Shown here: positions 51,106-61,269 of the stretch, piece by piece | How positions within the stretch are numbered: position 1 is the first letter of the stretch | Layout: the number at the start of each line of letters is the position of its first letter | Origin: Nitrosococcus wardiae | GTDB taxonomy: Bacteria > Pseudomonadota > Gammaproteobacteria > Nitrosococcales > Nitrosococcaceae | Direction of reading: 5' to 3' | Assembly: GCF_004421105.1 (NCBI RefSeq) | Contig: NZ_CP038033.1 | Coordinates: 2,499,659-2,563,658 of the forward strand | DNA length: 64,000 bases | The notes under the pieces: model-generated | Told to the model about the DNA's origin: nothing | Databases searched by the model: none | What the model saw: only the letters and a program-made list of their open reading frames with translations | Translations under genes and position numbers: made by a program

Positions 51106-54100
51106 ATGATCACCAAAATCATCCAATGGTCCCTGAAGCAACGCTTGTTGATTCTTCTTGGCGCTGCAGCCCTTTTGGTGTGGGGCGGCGTGGAGACCGG
51201 GCGGATGCCGGTGGATGTGTTTCCCGATCTGACCGCGCCTAGGGTGACGGTGGTGGCTGAGGCCCATGGCATGGCCCCGGAGGAGGTGGAAACCCTGATC
51301 ACTTTTCCCTTGGAAACGGCCTTTAATGGAGCTAGCGGCGTGCGGCGGGTGCGCTCCTCCAGCGGTGTGGGGATTGCGGTGATCACGATCGAATTTAACT
51401 GGGGGATGGATATTTATCGGGCGCGGCAGATCGTGGCCGAGAAACTGCAATTGGTGCGCGGCGCCCTTCCACCCCAGATTCCGCCGCCGATGCTGGCGCC
51501 GGTGACTTCCATTATGGGCGAGATTATGTTTATTGCCTTGACCTCCGATCGGCACAGCGCCCTTGAGCTCAAGACCAAGGCGGACTGGGTATTGCGCCGC
51601 CGCTTGCTGGCTGTCCCGGGAGTAGCCCAGGTGATTCCCATCGGCGGCGATACCAAACAATACCAGGTGATCATTCAGCCGGAACGCTTGGCTGCCTACG
51701 ATATTGCGGTAGACCAAGTGGTGGAGGCGTTACGAAAGACCAATCAGAATATTTCGGCTGGGTTCTATGTACAGGGGGGGCAAGAATACCTCATTCATGG
51801 GATAGGCCGGGTCCAGCGCCTGGAAGATATCCGCGAAACCCTTATTACCCAGCGTGGCGACCAGCCGGTGCTGGTGCGCCATGTGGCAGAAGTGGCCCTG
51901 GGTCCGGCCCCCAAGCGGGGTACCGGCGCCCATAATGGGGAATCAGCAGTGATTATTGGGATTCAAAAGCAACCCGACACCAATACCTTGGCACTGACCG
52001 CACGTCTTGATCAGGTTTTGGTTGACATCCAAACGGCTTTGCCGCCGGGAATGACCCTCAAAACCCATATTTTCCGGCAGGCGGATTTTATCACCGTGGC
52101 TATTGAGAACTTGTTAGAAGCCCTGCGGGATGGGGCCATCCTGGTGGTGGTCATTGTGTTTGCTTTTTTGATGAGCCTCCGGGCCAGCGTGATTACCTTG
52201 CTGGCCATTCCCTTGTCCCTGGTGACGGCCGTTCTCACCATGAAGGCTCTGGGCGCGAACTTCAATACCATGACTTTGGGGGGAATGGCCATTGCCCTGG
52301 GGGCCCTGGTGGACGACGCGATTATCGTGGTGGAAAATATTGTCCGTCGTCTTCGGGAAAATCAACTGCGAGAAAAGGAGCAACGGCGCTCCCTGGGCCG
52401 GGTGGTCTTGTCAGCAACCCGGGAGATCCAAGGTTCCATTGTTTTTGCCACCTTGATCATTATCTTGGTATTTTTGCCTCTGTTTTTTCTCTCTGGGGTG
52501 GAAGGCCGCTTGATGCAGCCTCTAGGGTTGGCCTACATCATTTCCCTGACGGCTTCCCTGTTGGTTGCCATTACCGTTACCCCTGTGCTGAGCCTTTTGC
52601 TGTTGCCTCGGGCACGGATTGTTCAGGCTAACCAAGAAACCCGGCTCGTGGGGTACCTTAAAAGGCACTATGAACGGTTTCTTACCGCCACCGTAACCCG
52701 TTGGAAAACCATTGCCCTGGTGGCACTCATCGCCTTAACCGCTACGTTAGGGGCCCTTGCTGGAGTGGGGCAATCCTTTTTGCCGCCTTTTAATGAAGGT
52801 AGTCTCACCATCAGCGCATTGACTTTGCCGGGGACCTCATTAGCCCAGTCCAATCGCTTAGGCCAAAGGGTGGAAGAAATTCTGCTCCAGCATCCGGAGG
52901 TGGTGGCCACCGCCCGCCGCACCGGCCGTGCCGAACTCGACCCCCATGCCCAGGCCATCTATGCCTCCGAGATTGATGTGAGCTTGAGGGGGGGAGAGCG
53001 GAGCAAAGAGACCTTTCTCGCCGACCTGCGGGCAGATTTAGCGGCTATCTCCGGGATGCAAATCAACATTGGTCAGCCCATTTCCCACCGCATCGATCAT
53101 ATGCTTTCGGGGACGCGGGCCAATATCGCGGTCAAGATTTTTGGGCCTGATCTCTATGAATTGCGCCGGATGGGGCAGCAGGTTAGGACTGTGATGGAAG
53201 GAATACCCGGTGTGGTGGACCTGACTACGGAGCAGCAGGCGGATATTCCCTTTCTAACGATTAAATTCAAACGCCAAGCGATTGCCCGCCATGGCCTGCA
53301 GGTGCAAGAGGTGGCGGAGGCAGTGACCACGGCTTTCTATGGACAGTCGGTTTCTAAAATTTTAGAGGGGCAGTCTAGCTTTGATCTGGTGGTGCGCTAT
53401 GACCCGAGAGTCAAAGCCGATCTGGAGGCTGTTCGGGCGGCCTTGATCACCACCCCGGGCGGTGCCCGTCTACCTCTCCACGCCCTGGCGGAGATCCGCA
53501 AGGATCGGGGTCCCAATACCATCAGCCGGGAAAATGTGCAGCGCAAGATGGTGGTCATGGCCAACGTGGCAGAACGGGATCTAGTGGGCGTGGTGGAGGA
53601 AATACAACAAGAAGTTCAGCAAAGGGTTCCTCTGCCGGCAGGTTATCATATTGAGTACGGTGGTCAGTTCGAGAGCGCGGAAACGGCTTCCCGCACTCTG
53701 TCCATTCTGGGGGTGTTGGTGGTTCTCAGCATTTTCCTGTTGCTGTTTATGGCATTTCATTCGGCGCGGGATGCCAGCTTGGTCATGGTGAATCTGCCCT
53801 TGGCCCTCATGGGAGGCGTGATCGGCGTCTATCTGTCCGGGGGAATACTTTCCGTGGCTTCCCTGATTGGTTTTATTACCCTATTTGGGATTGCGACCCG
53901 TAATGGAGTGATGATGATTGCCCATATCCATCACTTGGTGGAGAAAGAGGGCGTGCGGGAGCCCCTTACCGCCGTCATCCGGGGGGCCAAGGAACGCCTT
54001 ATTCCCATTCTTATGACCGCTTTGGGCACAGCCCTGGCCCTAATTCCCTTGGCGTTGAGCGCCGGCGAACCGGGAAGCGAAATCCAAGCGCCCATGGCTA

Positions 54101-54228
54101 TGGTGATCCTGTTCGGCCTTTTGACTTCAACAATGCTCAACATGGTGGTGGTGCCAGCCCTTTATCTGCGCTTTGGGGCGGTGAGGTCGCGATTCTATGC
54201 GGACCATTGCGGCGTCCTGCCCGAGTAG
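51106..54228 (+). CDS. CzcA/CusA-like heavy-metal RND efflux pump
   Basis: A 1040-residue inner-membrane pump with twelve helices and two large periplasmic loops. HME-RND hallmarks include MPVDVFPDLTAPRVTVVAEA near the start and GGMAIALGALVDDAIIVVEN, which carries the proton-relay Asp and Glu residues in helix 4. IGFITLFGIATRNGVMMIAH marks the second half. It exports metal ions by proton exchange; copper, zinc, cobalt or cadmium cannot be told apart safely here. It is the last gene of the blaI-M56-czcCBA operon. Its final 11 codons overlap the end of the convergent TcA relic, and the extreme C-terminus (FYADHCGVLPE) is atypical, so the original end may have been replaced. Confidence 0.92.
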   Translation: MITKIIQWSLKQRLLILLGAAALLVWGGVETGRMPVDVFPDLTAPRVTVVAEAHGMAPEEVETLITFPLETAFNGASGVRRVRSSSGVGIAVITIEFNWGMDIYRARQIVAEKLQLVRGALPPQIPPPMLAPVTSIMGEIMFIALTSDRHSALELKTKADWVLRRRLLAVPGVAQVIPIGGDTKQYQVIIQPERLAAYDIAVDQVVEALRKTNQNISAGFYVQGGQEYLIHGIGRVQRLEDIRETLITQRGDQPVLVRHVAEVALGPAPKRGTGAHNGESAVIIGIQKQPDTNTLALTARLDQVLVDIQTALPPGMTLKTHIFRQADFITVAIENLLEALRDGAILVVVIVFAFLMSLRASVITLLAIPLSLVTAVLTMKALGANFNTMTLGGMAIALGALVDDAIIVVENIVRRLRENQLREKEQRRSLGRVVLSATREIQGSIVFATLIIILVFLPLFFLSGVEGRLMQPLGLAYIISLTASLLVAITVTPVLSLLLLPRARIVQANQETRLVGYLKRHYERFLTATVTRWKTIALVALIALTATLGALAGVGQSFLPPFNEGSLTISALTLPGTSLAQSNRLGQRVEEILLQHPEVVATARRTGRAELDPHAQAIYASEIDVSLRGGERSKETFLADLRADLAAISGMQINIGQPISHRIDHMLSGTRANIAVKIFGPDLYELRRMGQQVRTVMEGIPGVVDLTTEQQADIPFLTIKFKRQAIARHGLQVQEVAEAVTTAFYGQSVSKILEGQSSFDLVVRYDPRVKADLEAVRAALITTPGGARLPLHALAEIRKDRGPNTISRENVQRKMVVMANVAERDLVGVVEEIQQEVQQRVPLPAGYHIEYGGQFESAETASRTLSILGVLVVLSIFLLLFMAFHSARDASLVMVNLPLALMGGVIGVYLSGGILSVASLIGFITLFGIATRNGVMMIAHIHHLVEKEGVREPLTAVIRGAKERLIPILMTALGTALALIPLALSAGEPGSEIQAPMAMVILFGLLTSTMLNMVVVPALYLRFGAVRSRFYADHCGVLPE

Positions 54229-56890
54229 GTAATGACAAACAAGATGTCTTCGATTTCCTCGTTTTTGAATACTTCCTCTGGCTTTCTGCCATCTTTCAAA
54301 GGAGTAAGCAGAGCCAGCTCCCACTCGCCGACCGGTGTGTTGCCAGTCATTGGTATCCAGCAGGTGCCTCCATTGCCGCGCCGTGTGCTGATCACCCCAT
54401 CGATGGAGGTGGCAGCACCTTTTGGCTTGTGCTCTCCCGTCTTGTCAGTGAAGGTAAATTGGAGCTTGGTTACAGGTACCTCAAAGGTCTTGCCTTCTTT
54501 GCGAACAAAGTAAAGCACTATTTGATCGATATTCAGTGATTCCAGGTTCGGAGGGAAATCCTCGCGTCGGGTCTTCCATTTGACGGTCATGGGTACATTC
54601 GGCGCTTGGATAAGGTCCGGATGGTGAAGGTCGTACCACTGATCCGAGAGTTCGTGACGGAAGCTGAAGGCCCGATCCGCGCTCACTCTTGGTTTCAAGG
54701 TCTGGGTGACTTGCTGGTAGTAGTTGGAGCTGTGCAGGGCCGTGTATTCAATCGTAATCAGCACGTCAGCGAGGGTCTTGTAGTCAAACGGGTTCGACGC
54801 CTTGGGCATGCGGAATTCCCAGGTAGTATCGACGCCCAAGCCCTCAAAGGGAAAAAGCATTTCCGACTGTTGCTGTAGCTCGAAGAGGCCGGTGGCATCC
54901 CGGGGTGAGGTGAGCGCTACCATCTCCGGATCGCGTCGAACAACTGCCTCCTGGAACACATCTCCGCCAATGACCGCGCGAGAGGCGCCGGTGGTGGCAA
55001 GCGTTGCATGGATGCCTTGGGTCGAAGGGATAAGGGCAATGACGGAAACCCTCACCCGCTTCGCTTGATAAGCCGCAGGTAATGACCGGGGAAATCGCGG
55101 TCAAAGAGCTCCTGGGGTGTGCGGAAAGTGATCACACCTGTTTTTTCCTGGAAGCGCTGGAATTCCACCGGCGACAGGGCCGCCAGGGAAATCGTCTTGG
55201 TGAGCTGGAGCTTGCGTTTGTCGGTTTCGATGGCGTACTGATCGAGCTGGTAGATGTCCTGGAGCAAGCGGGCCGAGCCGGTGAGGCCACGGCGATCAAT
55301 AGTTTTCCCTGGCGTCAAGGTTGTCGCCACCATGTCTTCGGAAGGCGCCTCCCCATAGTCTTGTCGGATGTAATTTGGCGGTGTGACCTGGCGTTCAAAG
55401 GCGAGTTGATTCTCGGCCAACCTGGCCACGGCAGTAGCTTCCTGCAGAAAATAGCTGTAGACATCCTCGAGTATGCCGCTCATCCAGTCGTAGAGCTCGA
55501 CGTTGGTGAATTTGTTGGCCAGGAACTCGGCGGTGTCCTTGGCGTGATCCTTTTGCATCAGGGCAATGGTGCGCTCCTGCCCAACCACCCGCACGTGATC
55601 CTCAGCGATCGTGACCTGCTGTGCGCCGATGCGAACGTCTTGCTCGGCAAGGGACTTTTCGAACTCCCATTGTTGCGCTCGGCGCTCGTAGCTTGCCTGT
55701 TGCGCGAGTATTTGCGCCTTTGTTTCAAGCATTTTGATGGCAAATTCGGCCGACCTAGACACTTCTGTAAAACCCCAGTATACGAGAGAAGCTGCTTTAT
55801 AGCTGGCCGCAACCCATTCAAAGTGTTGCAGGTTGGCTTTCTCGTTGGCACTTAGATCTCCTAAGAGCCAAGTCTCATACTGGTCGACTTGGATCTGTGC
55901 TCGCTCTTTCTGCAGGCCCGCCAGTTGCACGCCGTCTTCTGCCTCCTTAACTCGTAAAGATTGAAGTGTAACTTGAACGCCAGCAAGCTCAATATCCTGC
56001 TTGGATTTTAACCGACTGTAGGTCTCTGCATCACGCTTTTCCAAGGCGGCGAGCATAGCCGCTTCCATTTGTTGAGCGACGCCGAGGATTTGCTTGGCCC
56101 GGTCGATCAGGAAGGAGAAGCGGTAAGGCGTGGGCACGATGGTCGTGGCCCCCGGTAGCAGGAGTTGGCCGCGGGCGCCAATTTGGGGTAATCCGCTAAT
56201 CTGATCGGTGGGAGCGGCATACGGTTCGAGCGTGCGCTTCATGCCTGTGATGTTGCGGCAGGTGCGGAGTTTGTGCAGGTTCAACTCCGCTCGTAGCCTC
56301 AATGTTCTGGGGATTGGGTTCGGAGAAATACAGTAGCTGAAAGCGTCCTGGCTGAGCGACATTGCCATGTTCTGGTAAGGCGCGGAGGATACGGCACTGC
56401 CCTTGCCGGCGTTGATGCCAACGTTTTTGACAGAGTCGAACACTTGGTTATCTCTGAGTAAGGCTCCAAAAGCAGAGTCGAGGGCCTTTATACTGTCGGC
56501 AAACGCCGAACCGACGGTCTTGGGGCTGGTTCCATTTTGGGAGAGGGCCTTTTCAGCAACCATCTGGGCACCTTTCATCCGGTTCTCCCATGAGGCATCC
56601 GCGGCAAGCATGGTGTTGATTTCGGTGATCGCCGTCTGCACAATCTCGGGATGCTGCACCTGGGAGACATTTCCCATGATGTACGAGAAGGATGGCATCC
56701 ACTCCTCGGGCACCTCATGCTTCAACTCCACATCGATCTGCAGTTGGTTTATTGGGTCGCTGCAGGGATCGGGGCCCTGCTTGATCTCCTCGATTTCCAG
56801 CAAACCGAGGGCTGTTTCATAAAGCGCACGCGCTAGGGCCACCGACTCGCTGGTGTCACGGGTAAACTCGGCGTCCGCGTAGTCGACGAG
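54195..56890 (-). pseudogene. Tc-toxin A-subunit (TcA) relic: N-terminally deleted and frameshifted
   Basis: Minus-strand frames 56842-55052 and 55055-54195 together match the last 880 residues of a TcA pore-forming subunit. The first holds the long coiled-coil pore helices and the FPGHYLRLIKR motif. The second holds the TcB-binding end (MLFPFEGLGVDTTWEFRMPK; DVLITIEYTALHSSNYYQQ). Full TcA proteins have well over 2000 residues, so most of the N-terminus is gone. The frame breaks at 55055-55066 where AAGCG is repeated in tandem; removing one copy restores LIKRVRVSVIAL. A GTGA overlap there could permit weak coupled translation of the second part. Upstream, the TcA frame can be followed only to LVDYADAEFTRDTSES near 56890. 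Confidence 0.85.
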
Positions 56891-58120
56891 GCAACTTCGG
56901 CGCTACTTGAGGTGTTCCAGTGGTGCTGGTACTCCAGCGCATCGTTGTAGTGGGTCCGGCCGGCGTTGTCGTTCTCGTCGTAGGTGGTGATCTCCCAGGG
57001 CGTCGGCGTGAAGTGGGCTAGGTCGGCCAGGTCGGGGGGGACCCCGTAAATAACCCGCTGTTCCGAGCCATCGGGGTTGACGGTGCGGATCACCTGACCG
57101 CGTGGATCGTAGAACATCTCCGCCTTCTGCCCCCGCTCGGCATTGGTCGGCGCTTGGTAGTCCCAACCGCAGGCGAAGAAGGGCTCATACTTTTCGATCA
57201 CCCGGCCCTTGTTGTCATAGGTCTGCCACCCGCTCACCACCACGTTGGGCTGGCCGCCCGGGCAGGCCAGCCAGCCGATGGCGTTCTGGTTCGGTGCGGT
57301 TTGGTCAGGCGGCAGGCTCGCGTCGCCGAAGGTGATGTCCTCGGCCTGGGTGCGGGTCTGTAGGAGCCGCCCAAAGCCATCCGAATATTCGACGGTCTCG
57401 ATGGTTTGATCACGCTCCATGAAGTCCACATCCGTGTCGTTGATGTGGTGTACCCGACGGATGGTGCGAACCGAGATGGGTTGCTTATGTGGCTCGAATG
57501 CCAGGAAGTCGTACGCAAAGCGGGTACTGGGTGCCTGGTCGGAATCGCCTAGGTTTTCGCCTGGCCGCCCCATGAGGGCGGTGGATTCCAGGAGTCCTAA
57601 TGGGGTGTAGATATAGCGCGTACGGTTGCCGTTGGGATCGGTGACCTGCTTGACCGTAAGGGAAATGCGGACTGTTGCGCATGTGAATACGTTTACCCCA
57701 GTTGCCATGGCCCAAGTTGGGCCAGTATTCGACATTGCCGTCATATACCAGCACGATATCCTGTAGGTACTGTATGGCTCCAGGTTGCTCCTCAATCGGC
57801 ACCAGGTCTTCTGCACCCGAAAGGACAAAGGTATTTTCCGAGTCATCATAGCGAGGCACACCCCTCGAGGTTTTGCGGCTCACCCCGGGAATACTCAAGC
57901 TCCACCCCAGTCCAAAGGGTCCATTACCATTCCCAGTGCTATAGACCAGATTGAGTTCGGGTTGAAAACTATTTCGGCCTGCTGGCAGAGCAACTGGAAC
58001 AGTAAAATTGCCAGTGCCGGTGTGGAGATCAGGGACGAATGTCTCTCCGATTCCTTGCAGCGCGGCACCCCCTTTCGGGAGTGAAATCACTTGGCTTGAA
58101 GTGCCGGATTTATTAGCCAT
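56891..58120 (-). pseudogene. Tc-toxin B-subunit (TcB) relic: internal deletion and fusion to TcA remnant
   Basis: The ATG at 58120 opens an SpvB-type N-terminus (GGAALQGIGETFVPDLHTGT; FGLGWSLSIPGVSRKTSRG) that stays in frame to about 57665 (NVEYWPNLGHGNWGKRIHMR). The frame then shifts, and the next recognisable part is TcB middle sequence (VTDPNGNRTRYIYTPLGLLE; VEYSDGFGRLLQTR), with several hundred residues missing between. It ends NDALEYQHHWNTS, where the TcA remnant begins in another frame. The C-terminal half of TcB, any TcC part and the start of TcA are therefore deleted. The locus cannot make a working toxin. Confidence 0.82.
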
Positions 58121-58540
58121 CTACTGGGCTCCTTTATATCCCGGGGGGCCTGAGCCTAGATCTAAAACAATGCTTCGAAGTCGGCCAACAGGATTAGCAG
58201 CACTAGATCCATCGAGATGCCCGTAAAAAGCGTGACGCCCAGTAACAATTTCAGTCACTTGAGTTCATTTCTAACGCCATGAAGGCAAGCGATGGGGAAG
58301 TAATAATAGGTGTGAGCTCAAGGTCGCATTAACTTTCCGGAAGCAGAATAAGCTTTAGATAAAGCTTTATTTAAAAACCTAGACTAAATTGGCAGCAAAA
58401 CCAATCTTAGCTTTAATGAGGTGGAGGTTGTGCTGCGTGTTCCAGGTTGGCTCCACATGGCTTTTATCCTGGGCTTGGTGGGTGGCGGCTCCCGATGTTA
58501 CAGAGTCTTTGTGGAAGCAGGCGTGGACAAGGATAATCTT
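58121..58540. other. Intergenic stretch of 420 bp without a supported gene
   Basis: I see no convincing gene. A frame from 58421 runs into the antitoxin-like remnant, but its first 40 codons look non-coding. The stretch is AT-rich in the middle and lies between two degenerate genes, so it is probably decayed sequence. Confidence 0.55.
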
Positions 58541-58750
58541 ATGCCTAAAGTAGAAGAAATAAAGTCGGCCATTGAATCTCTTTCTCCTGAAGAGTCCGTG
58601 CGCTTAAGGCGATGATTTTCTAAGGGTTATAAGGCAGATTGAGAGCAGTGGCATAAACAAATTGAGGAGGACGCTAAATCGGGCAAATTAGATTTCCTCA
58701 TCAAAGAGGTTCTTGAGGAAAAAAGCCGGGAACGCCGTAAGGAACTTTGA
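58541..58750 (+). pseudogene. Antitoxin-like small gene with two in-frame TGA codons
   Basis: Reading straight through from ATG 58541 to TGA 58748 gives 69 codons: MPKVEEIKSAIESLSPEESV then RLRR, TGA, FSKGYKAD, TGA, EQWHKQIEEDAKSGKLDFLI and KEVLEEKSRERRKEL. From memory this matches a family of short antitoxins of ParE/RelE-type modules with the pattern RRWFSERDWEQWDKQIEEDA. Both TGA codons (58613-58615, 58640-58642) stand where that pattern has Trp, one base from TGG. No toxin gene follows. It is most simply a decaying gene. Confidence 0.6.
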
Positions 58751-58776
58751 ATGCAAGATTAGAAGACGGCTCTCAC

Positions 58777-59402
58777 TCAAGAGGATCTGTTAGATTTCAA
58801 GCCCGACTTTAGAACTTGTGCCATGATATAGGGATGAAAGAGGGCAGTCGGGGGTTTTAGGAAATGCAACACTTCATGGAAGGTAGTGGCAATTTTTTTG
58901 TCCCGGGCTGACAATGCAAGTAGCCGGGCGTTATACCAATTCATTAAGGAAGTCCCTAGGGGCCGCTTGCCTTCCGTTTGGGGGTAGAGAAAATCAACGC
59001 TGGTTGCCATTCTCCAGGCGTTATCAATAATACGGGAGGCCTTTTTAAAATAGTCTCTGGATAGTACTGGTAGCTCACCCTTCGAGTGCTGTAAACACCT
59101 CTCAAACGTTTCCGCTTCTAGGGCACAGACGGTGATTCCCTGGCCATAAATGGGATTAAAGCTACACATGGCATCTCCCATGACCAGAAAACTTTCAGGG
59201 AATGGCACAAGACATTGGTAATGTCGGCGAAGATAGTTGGGAAACCGGTATTTGGCAATGGGGGTAAGGGGGGTGGCATTTTGAATGGCTTGGTAAATTC
59301 CCGGGTGATCCAAGGCTTTGGCAAATTGCAGGAATCCTTCCTCATCCTCTGGAGGATAGTCCCGCAATGCTCCAACTAAGGTCACCAGCCAGCGGTTTCC
59401 TT
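58777..59402 (-). pseudogene. FAD-dependent oxidoreductase, 3' part (gene split by insertion)
   Basis: The minus-strand frame from 59402 continues the protein whose 5' part lies at 61270-61996. After the interruption it reads NRWLVTLVGALRDYPPEDEE, then the FAD-binding DG-type motif PESFLVMGDAMCSFNPIYGQ with GITVCALEAE, and a helical C-terminus. The six bases TTCCTT (59397-59402) are the target duplication; removing the insertion and one copy joins the two parts in frame as PVEGNRWLVT. The complete protein would have about 450 residues and resemble 2-polyprenyl-6-methoxyphenol hydroxylase-like flavoproteins. Confidence 0.85.
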
Positions 59403-59505
59403 CACGACTTGGAAAGTTAACTGCTTAAGAGGGATGATAGGGGGAAGAACAACTGAAGAAAATGCATAGAGATGTGGCTACCGTTAGTCGGTGTTCCCAG
59501 CCTAA

Positions 59506-60556
59506 TATAGCACTTCCCGTTTTCATTAGGCACAATGTTAAAATAGCTTGTTTTCTTCAACCCGATTGAAGGGGTTTAACGACGATGCCTGCACCGTATT
59601 CATTGGATTTACGCCAAAAAGTCATTGAAGCCTATGCGAACAAAGAGGGTTCAATCCGTCAGCTGGCGACACGATTTAAACTGTCGAAGAACACGGTCAG
59701 TGGTTTTTTGAGGCGCTTTCGGGAGACGGGGACGGTCCATCCCAAGCGCCGGGAAGGAGTGGGGCATCCGGCAAAAATTGATGAGCCGAGGGCCCAGTAT
59801 TTGACCGAGGTGTTGCAGTGCGAACCCGATTTAACGCTCCAGGAATTGTGCCAGCGATTTGAAGCCCGCTTTGGTGAAACGATTAGCACCTCGGCGATGG
59901 ATCGAGGGCTGAAAAAGCACCGGATCACGCGAAAAAAAAACGGTCTACGATCCCCAAAAACACACCCCCCGGGTCCAACAACGCTGGCTTGAGTATTGGA
60001 TCAAAGTGAGCCTGTGTTCCCCCGAAGACTTCATTGTGCTCGATGAAACCGGAGCGGTGTTGAATCTGACCCCGGTGTATGGCCGGGCCCCTCAAGGGCA
60101 AAGAGCCTATGGAGAAAAACCAACGACCCAAGGCGAGCGCATCAGCACCATCGGCGCTCTGTCCAGAGACGGAGTACTGCCAGCGATGTGTTTTGAAGGC
60201 ACACTCAATGGCCCCGTTTTCCTTTATTATGTCGAACATTTCCTCTGGCCTCACCTCCAGGAAGGGAAAGTGGTCATTTTAGATAATGCCGCCGCTCATC
60301 GATATGAAGAGGCTATCGAGAAGATCGAGCAGACCGGCGCCAAGGTGGTCTTTCTACCCCCCTATCATCCTGAGCTCAATCCTATTGAATACGCCTGGTC
60401 CAAGCTAAAACATGTCCTAAAGAAAAAAGCGGCCCGGACAAAAGAGCAGCTTTATCAAGCCCTCAGCGAAGCGCTTACGCTGATTTCCCCTCAAAACTGT
60501 CAAGCCTACTTTAAGCATTGTGGCCTCTGTCCCTAACTTAAATGAGAACCGCTATA
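59506..60556 (+). mobile_element. IS630-family insertion sequence (inner element)
   Basis: The left end TATAGCACTTCCCGTTTTCAT and the right end (reversed) TATAGCGGTTCTCATTTAAG are imperfect inverted repeats with TA at both borders, as expected for IS630 elements, which insert at TA. It encodes an IS630-type transposase in two frames joined at a run of nine A. It is inserted in the left part of the outer element, upstream of the remaining outer transposase reading frame. Confidence 0.8.
59585..60536 (+). CDS. IS630-family transposase, two frames joined at an A9 run
   Basis: The first frame (59585-59992) has the N-terminal helix-turn-helix part (YSLDLRQKVIEAYANKEGS; QLATRFKLSKNTVSGFLRRF). The second frame carries the DDE catalytic core: Asp in FIVLDETGAV, Asp in VVILDNAAAH, and Glu in HPELNPIEYAWSKLKH. 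The frames meet at nine A (59932-59940). Loss of one A during transcription or a +1 shift there gives RITRKKTVYDPQKHTPRVQQ, continuous and typical. IS630 elements are known to use such frame changes, so this may be a working gene rather than a broken one. Confidence 0.7.
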
Positions 60557-61224
60557 AAGGAGGGTCTTGAGCCTTACCGAGAGTTCTTTTGTCGGGACGC
60601 CGGGTTTGAGCATGTGAGTCGCTATATCACGGGATTGTTGCTCAGTCCCAATAAGACGCTGCAAGGGATTGACGCCCAGCAGGTTTGGGCGAAGGCTGGA
60701 GGGGTGAGCCGACGAGCGATGCATGCGGCGGTGTTTGAAGCCGGCGGGGATAGTGAGGGGTTGCTGGCGCGCCATCGAGCGGTGGTCGCAGGCGAGCATC
60801 GAGGACGGGGCTTGGAAGTCATGGTTCTGGATTGGACCTACGTGCATCATGACCGGTCACCGATGCCCTGCACTGGGAAGCAGGCCGGGTGATTCGGGTC
60901 TGGAGCGATCGCTGGCCGGTGGAGATCTTTCATGAGTTCTGCAAACAAGCCGTGGGCCTGGAAGCGTCTCAGGTACGTAAGGAGGAAGCGCTCAAACGCC
61001 ACTTCCGCTTGAGTGGCGTAGCGCAGTCGTTGCTTCAGCGGACCCCGGCGGGTGGCAGAAAATCAGAACGATTTGCCTTTGCTGAAGATAATCAGCAAAC
61101 CGTCGCTCAGAAGCTCTATACCCTCACCCGTGATGCCTTGAGTCAGTGGGTGCAGTTGGCACAGGGCCTCTTCGCTCAGGGGCAATCTTATCAACAGGTT
61201 TTGGAGCGACTCATGCCCGTCTAA
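60557..61224 (+). pseudogene. Deleted and frameshifted transposase of the outer element
   Basis: One frame (to 60892) encodes REFFCRDAGFEHVSRYITGL through VMVLDWTYVHHDRSP. A second (from about 60889) encodes RWPVEIFHEFCKQAVGLEAS and KRHFRLSGVAQSLLQR, the usual end of a DDE transposase of the IS701/ISNCY style. The core between them, with the middle catalytic Asp, is missing. The 5' end is cut off by the inner IS630 element. Confidence 0.65.
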
Positions 61225-61269
61225 ATCAAGCCCGCTCTCAGCATGGGGAGGGTAACGTTCCAAGTCGTG

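Larger units (their letters stand above)
59403..61269. mobile_element. Outer insertion element (1867 bp) carrying an inner IS630-family element
   Basis: The left end CACGACTTGGAAAGTTAAC and the right end (reversed) CACGACTTGGAACGTTACC are terminal inverted repeats (12 identical bases, then two mismatches in the next seven). TTCCTT flanks both sides (59397-59402 and 61270-61275), a 6-bp target duplication within the FAD-oxidoreductase gene. Without the inner IS630 element only about 820 bp remain, too short for a full transposase, and the transposase in it is deleted and frameshifted. I cannot place the family securely. Confidence 0.85.

Noticed and set aside
58421..58540. Longer N-terminus for the antitoxin-like remnant starting at 58421
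   Set aside because: The upstream codons do not match the family start, which begins at MPKVEEI; they look like non-coding sequence.
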